Below, in pieces: positions 16,249 to 25,449 of a DNA stretch of 30,999 nt. The stretch is from Bacteroides sp. (lineage in GTDB: Bacteria; Bacteroidota; Bacteroidia; Bacteroidales; Bacteroidaceae), in NCBI GenBank assembly GCA_030529405.1, contig JAUMWZ010000002.1:1-30999 (forward strand), given 5' to 3'. Both the position numbers and the translations under genes were made by a program. Position 1 is the first letter of the stretch. Each line of letters begins with the position of its first letter. The notes under the pieces were generated by a model that ran no database searches, was not told the origin of the DNA, and saw only the letters and a program-made list of their open reading frames with translations.

Positions 16249-17286
16249 ATGAGTTATTTGATAAATATAGAAAACTATAAACCAATTATTGATGTAAAAC
16301 AGACAGAATTAGGCATAAAGCAGATAAAAGATTTCTTTCAGCTAAATCTGTCGTCTGAATTACGCCTTCGCAGAGTAACAGCTCCTTTGTTCGTGCTTAA
16401 AGGTATGGGGATAAACGATGACCTTAATGGAAAAGAGAATCCAGTAAGTTTTTCTATTAGCGATATGGATAGTAAAATTGCAGAGGTAGTTCATTCGTTA
16501 GCTAAATGGAAAAGACTAACTTTGGCAGAACATAACATCAGAAGCGGTTATGGCATATATACAGATATGAACGCTATAAGAGCTGACGAAGAATTGGGCA
16601 ATCTTCACTCGCTATATGTAGACCAATGGGACTGGGAAATGTCTATAAATGAGGAAAACAGAAACATTGATTTTCTGAAAGATATAGTACGAAGAATATA
16701 TGCAGCAATAGTAAGGACGGAGTATATGGTGTATGAGATGTTTCCAAGTATAGAACCGCAACTGCCAGAACAGATAAAGTTTATACACTCGGAAGAACTA
16801 CTTCAGATGTACCCCAATATGGAACCAAAAGACAGAGAACACGCAATATGCCGGGAATATAAAGCTGTTTTCATAATGGGTATAGGTTGCCAACTTAGCA
16901 ACGGAGAGAAACACGACAACAGAGCTGCAGACTATGACGACTATTCCAGCATAAATAGCGACGGATATAAGGGACTTAACGGAGATTTGCTTATATGGAA
17001 TGATGTTCTGAAAAGGTCGGTCGAGTTGTCGTCTATGGGAATACGTGTAGATAAAGAAACCTTGCTTAGACAGCTGAAAGAGAAAGGTCAGGAGCATAAG
17101 ACAGAACTGTTTTTCCATAAGAAGTTGATAAATGGCGAGTTGCCACTATCTGTTGGAGGCGGAATTGGTCAATCAAGACTGTGTATGTACTACTTGCGTA
17201 AAGCGCATATAGGCGAGATTCAAGCCAGTATTTGGCCTGATGATATGATAAAACAATGCAGAAAACAAAACATACGTTTGTTGTAA
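16249..17286 (+). CDS. asnA: aspartate-ammonia ligase (asparagine synthetase A)
   Basis: A 345-residue cytoplasmic enzyme that makes asparagine from aspartate, ammonia and ATP; its fold is related to class II aminoacyl-tRNA synthetases. Characteristic blocks are SYLINIENYKPIIDVKQTEL at the start, LRLRRVTAPLFV, VHSLAKWKR, GIYTDMNAIR, LHSLYVDQWDWE and near the C-terminus SVGGGIGQSRLCMYYL. The frame could start at 16231 (six residues more, MKKIGY), but relatives begin MSYLI and the -7 box would place the first ATG at the transcript end, so I chose 16249. It is followed by ung after 15 bases. Confidence 0.95.
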   Translation: MSYLINIENYKPIIDVKQTELGIKQIKDFFQLNLSSELRLRRVTAPLFVLKGMGINDDLNGKENPVSFSISDMDSKIAEVVHSLAKWKRLTLAEHNIRSGYGIYTDMNAIRADEELGNLHSLYVDQWDWEMSINEENRNIDFLKDIVRRIYAAIVRTEYMVYEMFPSIEPQLPEQIKFIHSEELLQMYPNMEPKDREHAICREYKAVFIMGIGCQLSNGEKHDNRAADYDDYSSINSDGYKGLNGDLLIWNDVLKRSVELSSMGIRVDKETLLRQLKEKGQEHKTELFFHKKLINGELPLSVGGGIGQSRLCMYYLRKAHIGEIQASIWPDDMIKQCRKQNIRLL

Positions 17287-17301
17287 TAATCTATAAGTGA
17301 T

Positions 17302-17964
17302 ATGGACGTTAGGATAGAAGAAAGCTGGAAAAAGGTGCTAAAAGATGAGTTTGAGAAAGACTACTTTATTAGGCTTACAGACTTTGTAAGGAGAGAATAC
17401 GCTCAATATAGGGTGTTTCCGCCTGCAAAGTTAATATTTAATGCGTTCAATATCTGTCCTATTGACAAAGTGAATGTAGTCATCATTGGGCAAGACCCAT
17501 ATCACGGAGCTGGACAAGCACACGGACTTTGTTTCTCTGTGAACGATGGTGTGCCGTTTCCACCTTCATTAGTGAACATCTTCAAAGAGATAGAAAACGA
17601 CATGGGTAAGCACATTCCGCAGTCTGGCAATCTTGAACGTTGGGCAAAACAAGGCGTTTTTCTGCTTAATGCAACATTAACGGTCAGAGAAAACACTGCT
17701 GGTTCGCACCAAAAGCAAGGTTGGGAAACCTTTACAGACAGTGTCATTGCAAAAATATCTGACTATAAAGACCACGTAGTCTTTATTCTTTGGGGGGCAT
17801 ACGCACAAAGCAAAGCGCAGATGATAGATAGAAATAAGCACTTGATACTCTCGTCTGCACACCCATCTCCACTATCGGCTCATCGTGGATTCTTCGGTAA
17901 TCATCACTTCAGCAAAGCCAATGAGTTTCTTGTTAGTCATGGCAAGAAACCAATAGAATGGTAG
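17302..17964 (+). CDS. ung: uracil-DNA glycosylase (family 1)
   Basis: A 220-residue DNA-repair enzyme that removes uracil from DNA. The water-activating loop GQDPYH is at 63-68 with catalytic Asp65, PPSL of the Pro-rich loop at 87-90, and the Leu/His loop HPSPLSAHRGFFG at 187-199 with catalytic His187. Length is normal for bacterial Ung. It lies 15 bases after asnA and probably shares its transcript. No standard terminator follows; a 22-bp repeat array begins 33 bases after the stop codon. Confidence 0.97.
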   Translation: MDVRIEESWKKVLKDEFEKDYFIRLTDFVRREYAQYRVFPPAKLIFNAFNICPIDKVNVVIIGQDPYHGAGQAHGLCFSVNDGVPFPPSLVNIFKEIENDMGKHIPQSGNLERWAKQGVFLLNATLTVRENTAGSHQKQGWETFTDSVIAKISDYKDHVVFILWGAYAQSKAQMIDRNKHLILSSAHPSPLSAHRGFFGNHHFSKANEFLVSHGKKPIEW

Positions 17965-17997
17965 TGTTGTACATAAATATTATTTAATCGGAAAATC

Positions 17998-18107
17998 AAC
18001 TGTATATAGTTGGAAAATCAGTTATTTATAGTTTGCAAGTCAGCTGTATATGTTTTGCAAATAGACCGTATATGTTTTGCAAAATGTGTATATATAGTCT
18101 GAAAACA
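17998..18107. repeat. 22-bp tandem repeat array 6 (5 units)
   Basis: Units start at 17998, 18020, 18042, 18064 and 18086. Cores include ACTGTATATAGT, GCTGTATATGTT, ACCGTATATGTT and GTATATATAGTC, with TTTGCAA spacers in three units. A weaker unit may precede it (17976-17997). It lies between the convergent ung and lptD. Confidence 0.92.
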
Positions 18108-18179
18108 GGGGCTATTCTATTTGATTTTTTGTTGTCGATTAAAAAGAAATAGAGTGTAATTATTCCACTTATGAGATAA

Positions 18180-18226
18180 TAAAAAAATAGCCTTACAACA
18201 TTCATTTAGAGTGTGGTAAGGCTATT
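18180..18226 (-). terminator. terminator of lptD
   Basis: AATAGCCTTAC (18186-18196) and GTAAGGCTATT (18216-18226) form an 11-bp stem. On the minus strand it is followed by a run of T (the A-run at 18181-18187). Confidence 0.85.
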
Positions 18227-18241
18227 GTCTTTATGTGGTGG

Positions 18242-20977
18242 TTAATACCATTGTATGTTTGAACGGGTTTCACTTCTCGACTCATATTTCAAGTCTTGAA
18301 GTATGCTTGCTTTTGCACCTATCGTGATGTTATAGTACTTCCATCTGCCAAAAGGCGATAGGTTGGCGGTAAGTGTGAAACAGTGTAGGTCGCGAGTAAC
18401 TGAACACGATGTCTGAGTTATCTCTTTTGCTTGAAAGTCGTAACCTGTGTTGAAAGACATAGCCCAGTTATTCGAAATCTTGATGTTGCCGTTTACGCTC
18501 AAGTTGTGAGTATATTTGTAAGGATAACGCATGGAGTGTCTGTTTATTGGCTTACTAGTGTCTTCACGTATGTTATATGAATAACTGAAATTGACAGACC
18601 ATGGCATCTTGAACACTTGATAACCCTCTCTGTCGGCTTCAGCATTCTTTACCACCTTTTTGTTTTCATCATTCCCCTCAGCAAGTATATTGTCTTCTCC
18701 ACCTGCTTCTGGGTTTGTTTGCTCTTTCTTTTCGTCTTTCTTTGGTTTATCCTCATCTTTGTCGCCAAACCACTTCTTCCAAGTGTTGTTGTCTAATGTA
18801 TAGCTGAACGATGAACCATAGCCCTGGAAACGACCAAATCTACCATACGACCATTCTGTTCTGTTTCCAATTCTTACATTACCATTCTTGTCGAACTCGT
18901 AAGCATAAGTTGCAAACGTGGCGTTAATGCTGAAGGTGTATTTTGGAGTTATTCTAAGGCGCAACCCCATATTCAAATCGCTCCAAGGACGCTCTTTTGC
19001 CGCCAAGTTGTAAGACATACTTGCACTCAACTCATCTATTATGCTTTGCTTCACAATAGAGTCGTTAGAGTTTCTGTACTTCATCTCTATGTTGTTTGAT
19101 AAAGACATATGTACAGTTCCAGAGCCATCTTTGTTCGGAACTCCATACGGTTGCCCTTGATATGGTGAATAGTAGCGGAGGTCGCCAGCATTATTTTCGT
19201 ATTCATACCAATATTGCTTAAATCCTGGCGATGAACTAAAACTGATGTTAGGTGTTATTACATGACGTATCTGTATTTCTTTCTTTCTCATGAAAAGAGG
19301 CTTATACATTCCGTAAAGTTTAGTGTTCATGCTTATGCTACCTGAATAGTTGTAAACTCTGTAAAAGCCATTTTCTATCTCAGCACCCCTTTCTGTATCG
19401 GTAATTATATTACCCCTTTCGTCAAAAGCGGGCTTAAGTTTCTTGGTATACCAACGTTCTGTGTAGTTAAACGAAGGTGTTATTTGGAAATACTTAAACG
19501 CAGTGAAGGTGGCATTTATAGGTATGTTGTGGTTCATTGCATTTTGCCATTGAGACAAACCTGCCTTAAATAAGAGGTTGTCTTTAGTTCTAAGACTGTT
19601 TGTCAAACGTCCAGAGTAACTCATAGAAATCTTTTCGTACCAGCGTTCTGAGCCTACTGCCTTCTTGCGCTTTAATGGATAGAAGCGAGAGAGAGAAATG
19701 TTTAGGTCTGGAAGGGTTATTGCTATCGACGAATCTCTCATTGTTTGAGCTATGTTTGCAGTAGAGTGTATGCTCAAACCTATGCTTGGAAAGTTTCTGC
19801 TGTAGTTTATACTTGAAGTTTTAGTGTTCTGTGTTAGCAGTTGAGAGTTGTATAGGTTTCCCACATTTGAACGTTCGTAGCTACTTGTAGAAAAGTTTAC
19901 ACTTGCCGAGAAGTTGCTGTTTGGACTTGACTTAGGGTCTTGTCTGTGGTTCCAAATAATCTTAAAGTCTTTGGCTACTGAATAGTCTGGTTGTCCTTTA
20001 TCTCCTACAACTGTAACTTGATAGTCTGTTTGTAGCGAGCCAGAAAACTTATATCTTTTCATATAATTGGTTAGTCCAGACAGTCGCCAAGACCCTCTTG
20101 TGAATATATCTCCCTTAATTGTGAAGTCAAAGTAGTCGTTTATGGCAAAATAATATCCTCCGTCAGTAAGTCCATAACCTCTACTTGAGTCGTCCATGTG
20201 TGTTGGCATGTGGAAACCTGATGTAGTAGAGTTATTGTTTGGAAAGAAGAAGAAGGGCAAGAATAACGGCAGTGGCACATCTGCTACTTCTAGATACACG
20301 GGTCCAGAAACCACTTTTCTCTTGTCTACAATCTTTGCTTTCGAGCCTCTTATTCTGAAGTGGGGACAATCGTGATGGTCACAAGTGGTATAACTAAAGC
20401 CGTGCAGACATATATTGTCGTCACTGTCTTTCTTGGCTACTTTACCTACTAGGTATCCTTCGTCTTGTTTGGTTATGATGTCTCTGATTCCTGCTTTTCT
20501 TGACTTAAAGTTATAGCTTATCATCTTAGTGTCATAAGCCGTATCTCCTTCTTTGAACACAGGTTTACCTTTTATGTTTCCCAATGAATCTGTAACTCCA
20601 TAGGCATGCACAGTAGCACTGTCTAGGTTCATAGAGATTATTTCTGCATCGAGTTCTATGTTTTGATACCTCACTTTTCCATCTCCATAGAGTTTTGCAA
20701 AACCGCTTGATAGGAATAAAATTGAGTCTTTCGATTCGTAAGTTACAGGAGCCTCAAGCATACTTTTCTTTTTCTCTTTGCTCTGAATTGTGTCTGTTTT
20801 GGCTGTTCCAACTCTTATGCTGTCCGTTTTTTCAACGTTATTTTTCACCGAGTCGTTGGTTACTACATTTGGACGCACTCTTTCTCTTCGAGTGTTTTGT
20901 GCAAAACAATCGGCAGAAACGAGTATTGCCAGCAGAGGGATTATATATAAAAGTATATTGAGTCTGTTTAATAACAT
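18242..20977 (-). CDS. lptD: LptD-like LPS assembly outer-membrane protein
   Basis: A 911-residue outer-membrane protein of the Bacteroidota LptD type, which inserts lipopolysaccharide into the outer leaflet. The signal peptide is residues 1-27, ending DCFAQ. An OstA/LptA-like beta-jellyroll follows (VTYESKDSILFLSSGFAKLYGDG in two parts, then AEIISMNLDSATVHAYG). The segment HGFSYTTCDHHDCPHFRIRG carries the cysteines usual in these proteins. The long C-terminal part is a beta-barrel of alternating strands ending SNIQWY. A charged Lys/Glu/Asp linker within the barrel (DKDEDKPKKDEKKE and following) is probably an extracellular or periplasmic loop. The frame reaches back to 21031, but the -7 box at 21001-21008 would put those codons upstream of the transcript; the ATG at 20977 starts at the signal peptide. 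Confidence 0.85.
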   Translation of the reverse strand: MLLNRLNILLYIIPLLAILVSADCFAQNTRRERVRPNVVTNDSVKNNVEKTDSIRVGTAKTDTIQSKEKKKSMLEAPVTYESKDSILFLSSGFAKLYGDGKVRYQNIELDAEIISMNLDSATVHAYGVTDSLGNIKGKPVFKEGDTAYDTKMISYNFKSRKAGIRDIITKQDEGYLVGKVAKKDSDDNICLHGFSYTTCDHHDCPHFRIRGSKAKIVDKRKVVSGPVYLEVADVPLPLFLPFFFFPNNNSTTSGFHMPTHMDDSSRGYGLTDGGYYFAINDYFDFTIKGDIFTRGSWRLSGLTNYMKRYKFSGSLQTDYQVTVVGDKGQPDYSVAKDFKIIWNHRQDPKSSPNSNFSASVNFSTSSYERSNVGNLYNSQLLTQNTKTSSINYSRNFPSIGLSIHSTANIAQTMRDSSIAITLPDLNISLSRFYPLKRKKAVGSERWYEKISMSYSGRLTNSLRTKDNLLFKAGLSQWQNAMNHNIPINATFTAFKYFQITPSFNYTERWYTKKLKPAFDERGNIITDTERGAEIENGFYRVYNYSGSISMNTKLYGMYKPLFMRKKEIQIRHVITPNISFSSSPGFKQYWYEYENNAGDLRYYSPYQGQPYGVPNKDGSGTVHMSLSNNIEMKYRNSNDSIVKQSIIDELSASMSYNLAAKERPWSDLNMGLRLRITPKYTFSINATFATYAYEFDKNGNVRIGNRTEWSYGRFGRFQGYGSSFSYTLDNNTWKKWFGDKDEDKPKKDEKKEQTNPEAGGEDNILAEGNDENKKVVKNAEADREGYQVFKMPWSVNFSYSYNIREDTSKPINRHSMRYPYKYTHNLSVNGNIKISNNWAMSFNTGYDFQAKEITQTSCSVTRDLHCFTLTANLSPFGRWKYYNITIGAKASILQDLKYESRSETRSNIQWY

Positions 20978-21000
20978 TATAGTCCAAAGTCTTAGAGCGA

Positions 21001-21008
21001 CAAAAATA
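21001..21008 (-). promoter_or_regulatory. -7 box of lptD
   Basis: The minus strand reads TATTTTTG, an exact TAnnTTTG match, about 23 bases before the ATG at 20977. It decides the start choice. Confidence 0.5.
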
Positions 21009-21090
21009 TACATAAAAAACACACGTAGCATAGTTACACTTTATATTTTTATATTTTTTGTGTCTAAAAGTGTGTGCTTTTTCTGTTTCT

Positions 21091-21178
21091 AAAGTATATA
21101 TGATTTACTTCTTAGCTATATATGGTTTGCAAGTCAGCTGTATATGATTTAGAAATTGACTGTATACGGTTTACTTTT
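21091..21178. repeat. 22-bp tandem repeat array 7 (4 units)
   Basis: Units start at 21091, 21113, 21135 and 21157, with cores AAGTATATATGATT, AGCTATATATGGTT, AGCTGTATATGATT and GACTGTATACGGTT. It lies between the HD hydrolase gene and lptD, upstream of the lptD promoter. Confidence 0.9.
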
Positions 21179-21226
21179 GCCTTGTGTAATATCTCTGATT
21201 ATGTGATGTTTACTGTGTTGCGTGTG

Positions 21227-21763
21227 CTACAAGAAAATCTTACACCACGAGTTGAATCTTGCCACACCTTCTTCTCCGTATTTAGATATGCTCTTAAGTG
21301 CTTCTTCCACGGTCTTGGTCTTTTCCAACTTTGTTTTAGAATAAAACTTGTCTGCAAAGCATATTATCTGTTCCTCAATGCTTACGGGTATCATCTCTCG
21401 GTGTGGTATTGGCAGGTTGTTTTCTACTATTGCTTTTAGTGAAATCCCTGCTCCCGTGTGTCGTTCGCATACTAATGCGTGTCGCTCATATCCCTCTTTT
21501 CTCATCAAGTCTGCACCTAAATAGCCGTGGCATATATATTTGTGTTCTCCGTGGCAATGTATTGGTTTGGCGTCAGTAAGGAATATTCCGATGTCGTGTG
21601 TCATTGCTGCCTGCTCAATAAAATCTCTGTCGGCACCTAGTTCGGGGTGAGCGTCTACAATCTGCAAGGCTCTCTGTGCCACACTGTGACTATGAGTCAG
21701 AAGTATTTCTTTCAACTCTCGGTTGTCGTTGTAGTATTTATCTATTATTGCGTTATAATCCAT
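21227..21763 (-). CDS. HD domain metal-dependent phosphohydrolase
   Basis: A 178-residue cytoplasmic protein with the HD-domain metal site: His26 (or His24) in LLTHSHSVA, the His56-Asp57 pair in MTHDIGIF, and Asp138 in ICFADKFYSK. His71 and His74 lie in a CHGEHKYICHG loop that may add metal ligands. Such stand-alone HD proteins hydrolyse nucleotides or other phosphoesters; the substrate is not predictable here. The gene is flanked on both sides by 22-bp arrays and has no close neighbour, so it is probably transcribed alone. No clear -7 box was found. Confidence 0.85.
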   Translation of the reverse strand: MDYNAIIDKYYNDNRELKEILLTHSHSVAQRALQIVDAHPELGADRDFIEQAAMTHDIGIFLTDAKPIHCHGEHKYICHGYLGADLMRKEGYERHALVCERHTGAGISLKAIVENNLPIPHREMIPVSIEEQIICFADKFYSKTKLEKTKTVEEALKSISKYGEEGVARFNSWCKIFL

Positions 21764-21837
21764 TTCGTCTGTTGTGTTGTCGTTTGTTTGGAAGTATGTT
21801 TTTGTCTTGTACGGTAAAATGTGTCGCTTTGTAATTT

Positions 21838-21969
21838 GTTGTATATTAGCTTGCTATTTAGTTGTAAATGTCTGCTTTGCAAACTGTATACAGTTGTTGT
21901 CTAAACTGTATATAGTTAGTTTTCTGATTATATACAGTTTGTTTCTTGACCATATATGATTTGCTGTGC
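21838..21969. repeat. 22-bp tandem repeat array 8 (4 clear and 2 decayed units)
   Basis: Clear units start at 21882, 21904, 21926 and 21948, with cores AACTGTATACAGTT (14-base perfect palindrome), AACTGTATATAGTT, GATTATATACAGTT and GACCATATATGATT. Two degenerate units appear in phase at 21838 and 21860. It lies between the BASS transporter and HD genes. Confidence 0.9.
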
Positions 21970-21988
21970 CAAGATAATTAAAAAGTTT

Positions 21989-22891
21989 TCAGCTTATAGT
22001 TTTCTCTGCCTCTTTTCTTGCTTTCCAGAGTTGATAGCTGTTTATTGTGTTTTGCCACAACACGTACATTCCTGGTGCAATTGCAGAGGTCGGGTTAAGG
22101 TAAGTCTGACCCACCCAAATGGCAAAAATAGTGTTCTTCTGTCCTAAGGCTTGTCCCACTGTGATTGTTTCGCCATACACTTTGCCCAGCTTTCTGCCTA
22201 TTATGAATTGCAACACACATACAATCAGTGAGGCAATGCCTATACCTATCTCCACAACTCCAGATGTGTCAGAGTTGATTAGCCAATTAGTGGTTTTTGC
22301 AGTAACTATAATCAAAGACAAAGCCCAAAGATAGAATGCCATTCCGCTGTGTTTACCTATCTCGGTGTTTGTCTTAGGAGAAATCCAACGCAGTATAAGC
22401 GACACGACGAAAGGAAGTATAAGCACGGGCAGAACTTTAGACAGTATGGTTGCTATGGAAGACATAAATCCCATGTCATCATGTATTTCTACCAGCGGAA
22501 AAACTATCGGTATGAACATAGCCGCAAGAGCGTTGCTGAGCAAAGTGTAAGTGGCAATACTCGAAGCATTACCTCCTAACTTCATAGTTATAACGCTTGC
22601 AGCCGTGGCTGTAGGACATATTATGCACAACATCATGCTTTGTGCTATGAGATTGTCTATCTCTCGAAGAGCAAAATATGAAACCAAAGAAGCAAAAAGC
22701 TGTATGATGAGCAACCAAAAATGCCACTGACGAAGTCTGATGTCTGATAGATTTATCTTGCAATAGGTAAGAAACAACATCGCAAAAATGAAGTAAGGAG
22801 TAAGAAAAGAAAAGTGTATGAACACAGATTGACCTAATATACCTAGCAAAATAGATATAGGCAATGCCCAGTTTCTTATCAATTTAATCAT
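21989..22891 (-). CDS. bile acid:sodium symporter (BASS) family transporter
   Basis: A 300-residue inner-membrane protein with about nine or ten hydrophobic helices. The pattern of the BASS/ACR3 fold is visible: CIICPTATAASVITMKLGG (first crossover region) and VGQALGQKNTIFAIWVGQ with a GQKN motif (second crossover region). Family members carry organic anions with sodium, including pantoate, pyruvate and sterol conjugates; the substrate here is unknown. The C-terminal tail is charged (WKARKEAEKTIS). It is divergent from the amidase gene, with 155 bases between the starts, and is transcribed alone. Confidence 0.85.
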   Translation of the reverse strand: MIKLIRNWALPISILLGILGQSVFIHFSFLTPYFIFAMLFLTYCKINLSDIRLRQWHFWLLIIQLFASLVSYFALREIDNLIAQSMMLCIICPTATAASVITMKLGGNASSIATYTLLSNALAAMFIPIVFPLVEIHDDMGFMSSIATILSKVLPVLILPFVVSLILRWISPKTNTEIGKHSGMAFYLWALSLIIVTAKTTNWLINSDTSGVVEIGIGIASLIVCVLQFIIGRKLGKVYGETITVGQALGQKNTIFAIWVGQTYLNPTSAIAPGMYVLWQNTINSYQLWKARKEAEKTIS

Positions 22892-23016
22892 TATAAAACT
22901 TACGTTTTGGGGTTAAATGACTGCAAAGTAAATACGTTTTGCAGTAAAAAGTCCATTAAAATGCAGAAAAACAAAATCCTTTCAGTACATTTTTTTCATA
23001 TAATCGCAAAAGAAAC

Positions 23017-23024
23017 TACATTTG
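23017..23024 (+). promoter_or_regulatory. -7 box of the amidase-mlaD operon
   Basis: TACATTTG matches TAnnTTTG exactly and lies 22 bases before the ATG at 23047. Confidence 0.5.
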
Positions 23025-23046
23025 CGCTGATGTAAAAAATAAGTAA

Positions 23047-24237
23047 ATGTTAAGTAGTCTTTTCAAACATATAAAGTACATCGTTATTCTAATGGCTATT
23101 GCGTTTAGTAGCGATGTGTATGCGAAGAAATTTATAGTAGTGATAGATGCAGGGCATGGAGGTAGAGACCCCGGAGCTGTGGGCAAAATCACTCAAGAGA
23201 AAGTTATTAACCTTAATGTTGCACTAAGGCTTGGCGAACTGATAGAAAAAAACTGTTCGGACGTTAAAGTGATATACACACGAAAGACAGACATATTTAT
23301 CCCGCTAAACGAAAGAGCAAACATTGCCAACAAAGCAAAGGCAGATTTGTTCATATCTATACACACCAACTCGATAGGGAAAAATAAGAAAGCAAGAGGA
23401 GTATCTACATGGACGCTCGGACTTGCTAAGTCTAAAGACAACCTTGAAGCTGCAAAAAGAGAGAACTCCGTAATACTTTTGGAAGAAGGTTATGAGAAAA
23501 CATACGCAGGCTTTGATCCTAATGTGCCAGAGACGTATATAATCTTTGAGTTTATGCAAGACAAATACATGAAAGAAAGCGTAGACTTTGCATCTATGGT
23601 ACAGAAACAAATGGTCAAACATACTAATCTTGTAAATCGTGGTGTACATCAAGATGTGTTTTGGGTGTTAAAAGCTAGCGCGATGCCAAGCGTTCTGATA
23701 GAGGTAGGCTTTATATCTACACCAGAAGAAGAAAGGTATCTTGCCTCGAAGAAAGGTGTGGAACAACTTTCTAACGCTATATACAATGCTTTCTTGAAGT
23801 ATAAGAATAAGAACATGAATAAGGAGAGTAGGACGGAAAAGAAAGAAAAACAAGAAGCAGAGAGAGATAGTTTGGCTGAAATAGATAGTCAGTCAGAGGC
23901 TGCAGACACTATAAAAGATGAGAAGTCAAAGGTGGTTTCTGACGCAAAAGATACTGAACAGCCACTTACATTCAAGATACAAATACTCACATCTTCAAAG
24001 ATTTTGAAAGCGGGTAGTCGTGAGTTTAAGGGAGAGAAAAACATATCATACTACAAGGATAAGGGGCTTTACAAATACACTTGTTTTGAAAGTGAAAACT
24101 ATAACACTACTCTTTCAGAGTTGAGAAAGGTTAGCAAAAAGTTCAAATCAGCTTTTATTGTTGCTTTTGAAGCAGGAAAACGAATAGACACAAATAAGGG
24201 TATCAAGAAATTTAAGGAGAAAAACAGAAAAAGATAA
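23047..24237 (+). CDS. N-acetylmuramoyl-L-alanine amidase (Amidase_3) with C-terminal SPOR-like region
   Basis: A 396-residue exported zinc amidase that cuts the bond between MurNAc and the stem peptide, as needed for cell separation. The signal peptide covers about residues 1-26 (ending SSDVYA). The Amidase_3 domain holds His37 in DAGHGG, Glu51, His106 in SIHTNS and catalytic Glu219 in IEVGF. A charged linker (about 258-305, rich in Lys, Glu, Asp) leads to a C-terminal region (FKIQILTSS to VAFEAGKRI) that resembles a SPOR-type peptidoglycan-binding fold. The stop is one base before the mlaD start, so the two are translated from one transcript. Confidence 0.92.
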   Translation: MLSSLFKHIKYIVILMAIAFSSDVYAKKFIVVIDAGHGGRDPGAVGKITQEKVINLNVALRLGELIEKNCSDVKVIYTRKTDIFIPLNERANIANKAKADLFISIHTNSIGKNKKARGVSTWTLGLAKSKDNLEAAKRENSVILLEEGYEKTYAGFDPNVPETYIIFEFMQDKYMKESVDFASMVQKQMVKHTNLVNRGVHQDVFWVLKASAMPSVLIEVGFISTPEEERYLASKKGVEQLSNAIYNAFLKYKNKNMNKESRTEKKEKQEAERDSLAEIDSQSEAADTIKDEKSKVVSDAKDTEQPLTFKIQILTSSKILKAGSREFKGEKNISYYKDKGLYKYTCFESENYNTTLSELRKVSKKFKSAFIVAFEAGKRIDTNKGIKKFKEKNRKR

Positions 24238-24238
24238 T

Positions 24239-25135
24239 ATGAAAAAGTTTACAAAAGAAGTAAGAATAGGAATTGCAGCAATAATAAGTCTGACGTTGGC
24301 AATATTTGGCTTTAACTGGCTTAAAGGAACAAATCTGTTAGAACCAAAGACTTTTTACTACATAACCTTTAGTAACATTGGAGGTTTGTCAAAGTCGAGT
24401 GCCGTGTTTGCCGATGGTGTTAAGATTGGTAATGTTAGAGATATAAAATACAGACAAACAGAGGAAGACAACATCGTTGTTCAGATTGAAGTCAGCGATG
24501 ATATACGCATACCAAAAGGAAGTACTGCCGAACTGGTGTCAGAGATAATGGGTGGAATGCATATTGATATACTTATGACAAACAATCCACGTGAAAGAGT
24601 GATGGTAGGCGACACATTGAAGGGCGAGCTGAATAAAGGATTGATGGCAAACGTTGCACGAATTGCACCGAAAATAGAGCAGCTTGTGCCTAAAGTTGAT
24701 TCTATTTTGGTCGGAATGAATAGTGTGTTCAGAAACGAAAAGCTACAAAAGTCTATGGAAAATCTTGAGAAAACTACCGCAAACCTAGCAGAGATAACTC
24801 AAGCGATAAAGGGACTTATGAACTCAGAAGTAAAGGAAATAGCTAAGAATATAAATATTGCAAGCAATAACTTTGCTCACGTGAGCGGAGAACTAAAAAG
24901 TATTGACTATAAAAAGATGTTAGACCAAATAGACCAAACAGTAGCCACTACCAAGAATTTGGTAAACAAACTGAATACATCAGAAGGTACTATTGGACTG
25001 CTACTAAACGATGCTACGCTGTATAACAACCTTAATCAAGCATCAGAAAATGCAGCATCTCTGTTGAAAGACTTACAGACTAACCCTAAGAAATACGTTC
25101 ACTTCTCTATATGGGGAAGAAAGAATAATAAATAG
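24239..25135 (+). CDS. MlaD family (MCE domain) lipid-transport protein
   Basis: A 298-residue membrane-anchored periplasmic protein. A single N-terminal helix (about 10-28) is followed by an MCE domain (about 36-115) with the typical YYITFSNIGGLSKSSAVFADG and VKIGNV segment and ending VGDTLKG. The C-terminal half is a long helix with an amphipathic heptad-like pattern (MENLEKTTANLAEITQAI and beyond). MCE proteins form hexameric rings that move phospholipids between membranes; this one lacks adjacent mlaE/mlaF genes in the window. It shares an operon with the amidase. Confidence 0.88.
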   Translation: MKKFTKEVRIGIAAIISLTLAIFGFNWLKGTNLLEPKTFYYITFSNIGGLSKSSAVFADGVKIGNVRDIKYRQTEEDNIVVQIEVSDDIRIPKGSTAELVSEIMGGMHIDILMTNNPRERVMVGDTLKGELNKGLMANVARIAPKIEQLVPKVDSILVGMNSVFRNEKLQKSMENLEKTTANLAEITQAIKGLMNSEVKEIAKNINIASNNFAHVSGELKSIDYKKMLDQIDQTVATTKNLVNKLNTSEGTIGLLLNDATLYNNLNQASENAASLLKDLQTNPKKYVHFSIWGRKNNK

Positions 25136-25154
25136 TGATTATCAGTCTGTTTGC

Positions 25155-25242
25155 AGACTATATATCATTTAGAAATTGACTGTATATAAATTGAAAGTTG
25201 ATTGTATATAACTGACTTCTAATTTATATACAGTTTTCTTTT
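25155..25242. repeat. 22-bp tandem repeat array 9 (4 units)
   Basis: Units start at 25155, 25177, 25199 and 25221, with cores GACTATATATCATT, GACTGTATATAAAT, GATTGTATATAACT and ATTTATATACAGTT. The third spacer is inverted (GACTTCT). It begins 20 bases after the mlaD stop, which has no other terminator. Confidence 0.9.
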
Positions 25243-25430
25243 TATGTGATAATACCCCTTTTCTGTGCGTATGTCATCATAGAATTATAATCTACTTATC
25301 CACTATTCCATCTAAAAACATCTGTCTTGCAAACCCCCTCTATTGGTGTGATAATTAGTTGTTTCACTAATAAAACTATTCTTCGTTTCGACATCTATAC
25401 TATATAATATGCGTTTTATGCAACAAAAAA
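25243..25430. other. gap before tRNA-Cys
   Basis: About 190 AT-rich bases without a gene, array or clear inverted repeat. Confidence 0.4.
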
Positions 25431-25431
25431 A

Positions 25432-25449
25432 GAGCAATAAGTGTTGCTC
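25432..25449. promoter_or_regulatory. small dyad overlapping the -33 region of tRNA-Cys
   Basis: GAGCAA (25432-25437) and TTGCTC (25444-25449) form a six-bp dyad. The TTG of the -33 element lies inside the right arm. On the minus strand it is followed by a T-run, so it could also be a weak terminator. Confidence 0.35.

Noticed and set aside
17998..18107. Repeat units as ordinary promoters, because TATATAGTTTG resembles the -7 box TAnnTTTG
   Set aside because: The units consistently have three bases between TA and TTTG instead of two, and no TTTG falls 19-21 bases upstream in the array. Good -7 boxes exist separately downstream of several arrays.
20695..21092. Plus-strand frames of 88 and 100 codons
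   Set aside because: They oppose the lptD signal peptide and N-terminal domain and have no promoter.
21122..21439. Plus-strand frame of 105 codons
   Set aside because: It starts inside a repeat array and runs opposite the HD hydrolase, whose metal motifs are intact.
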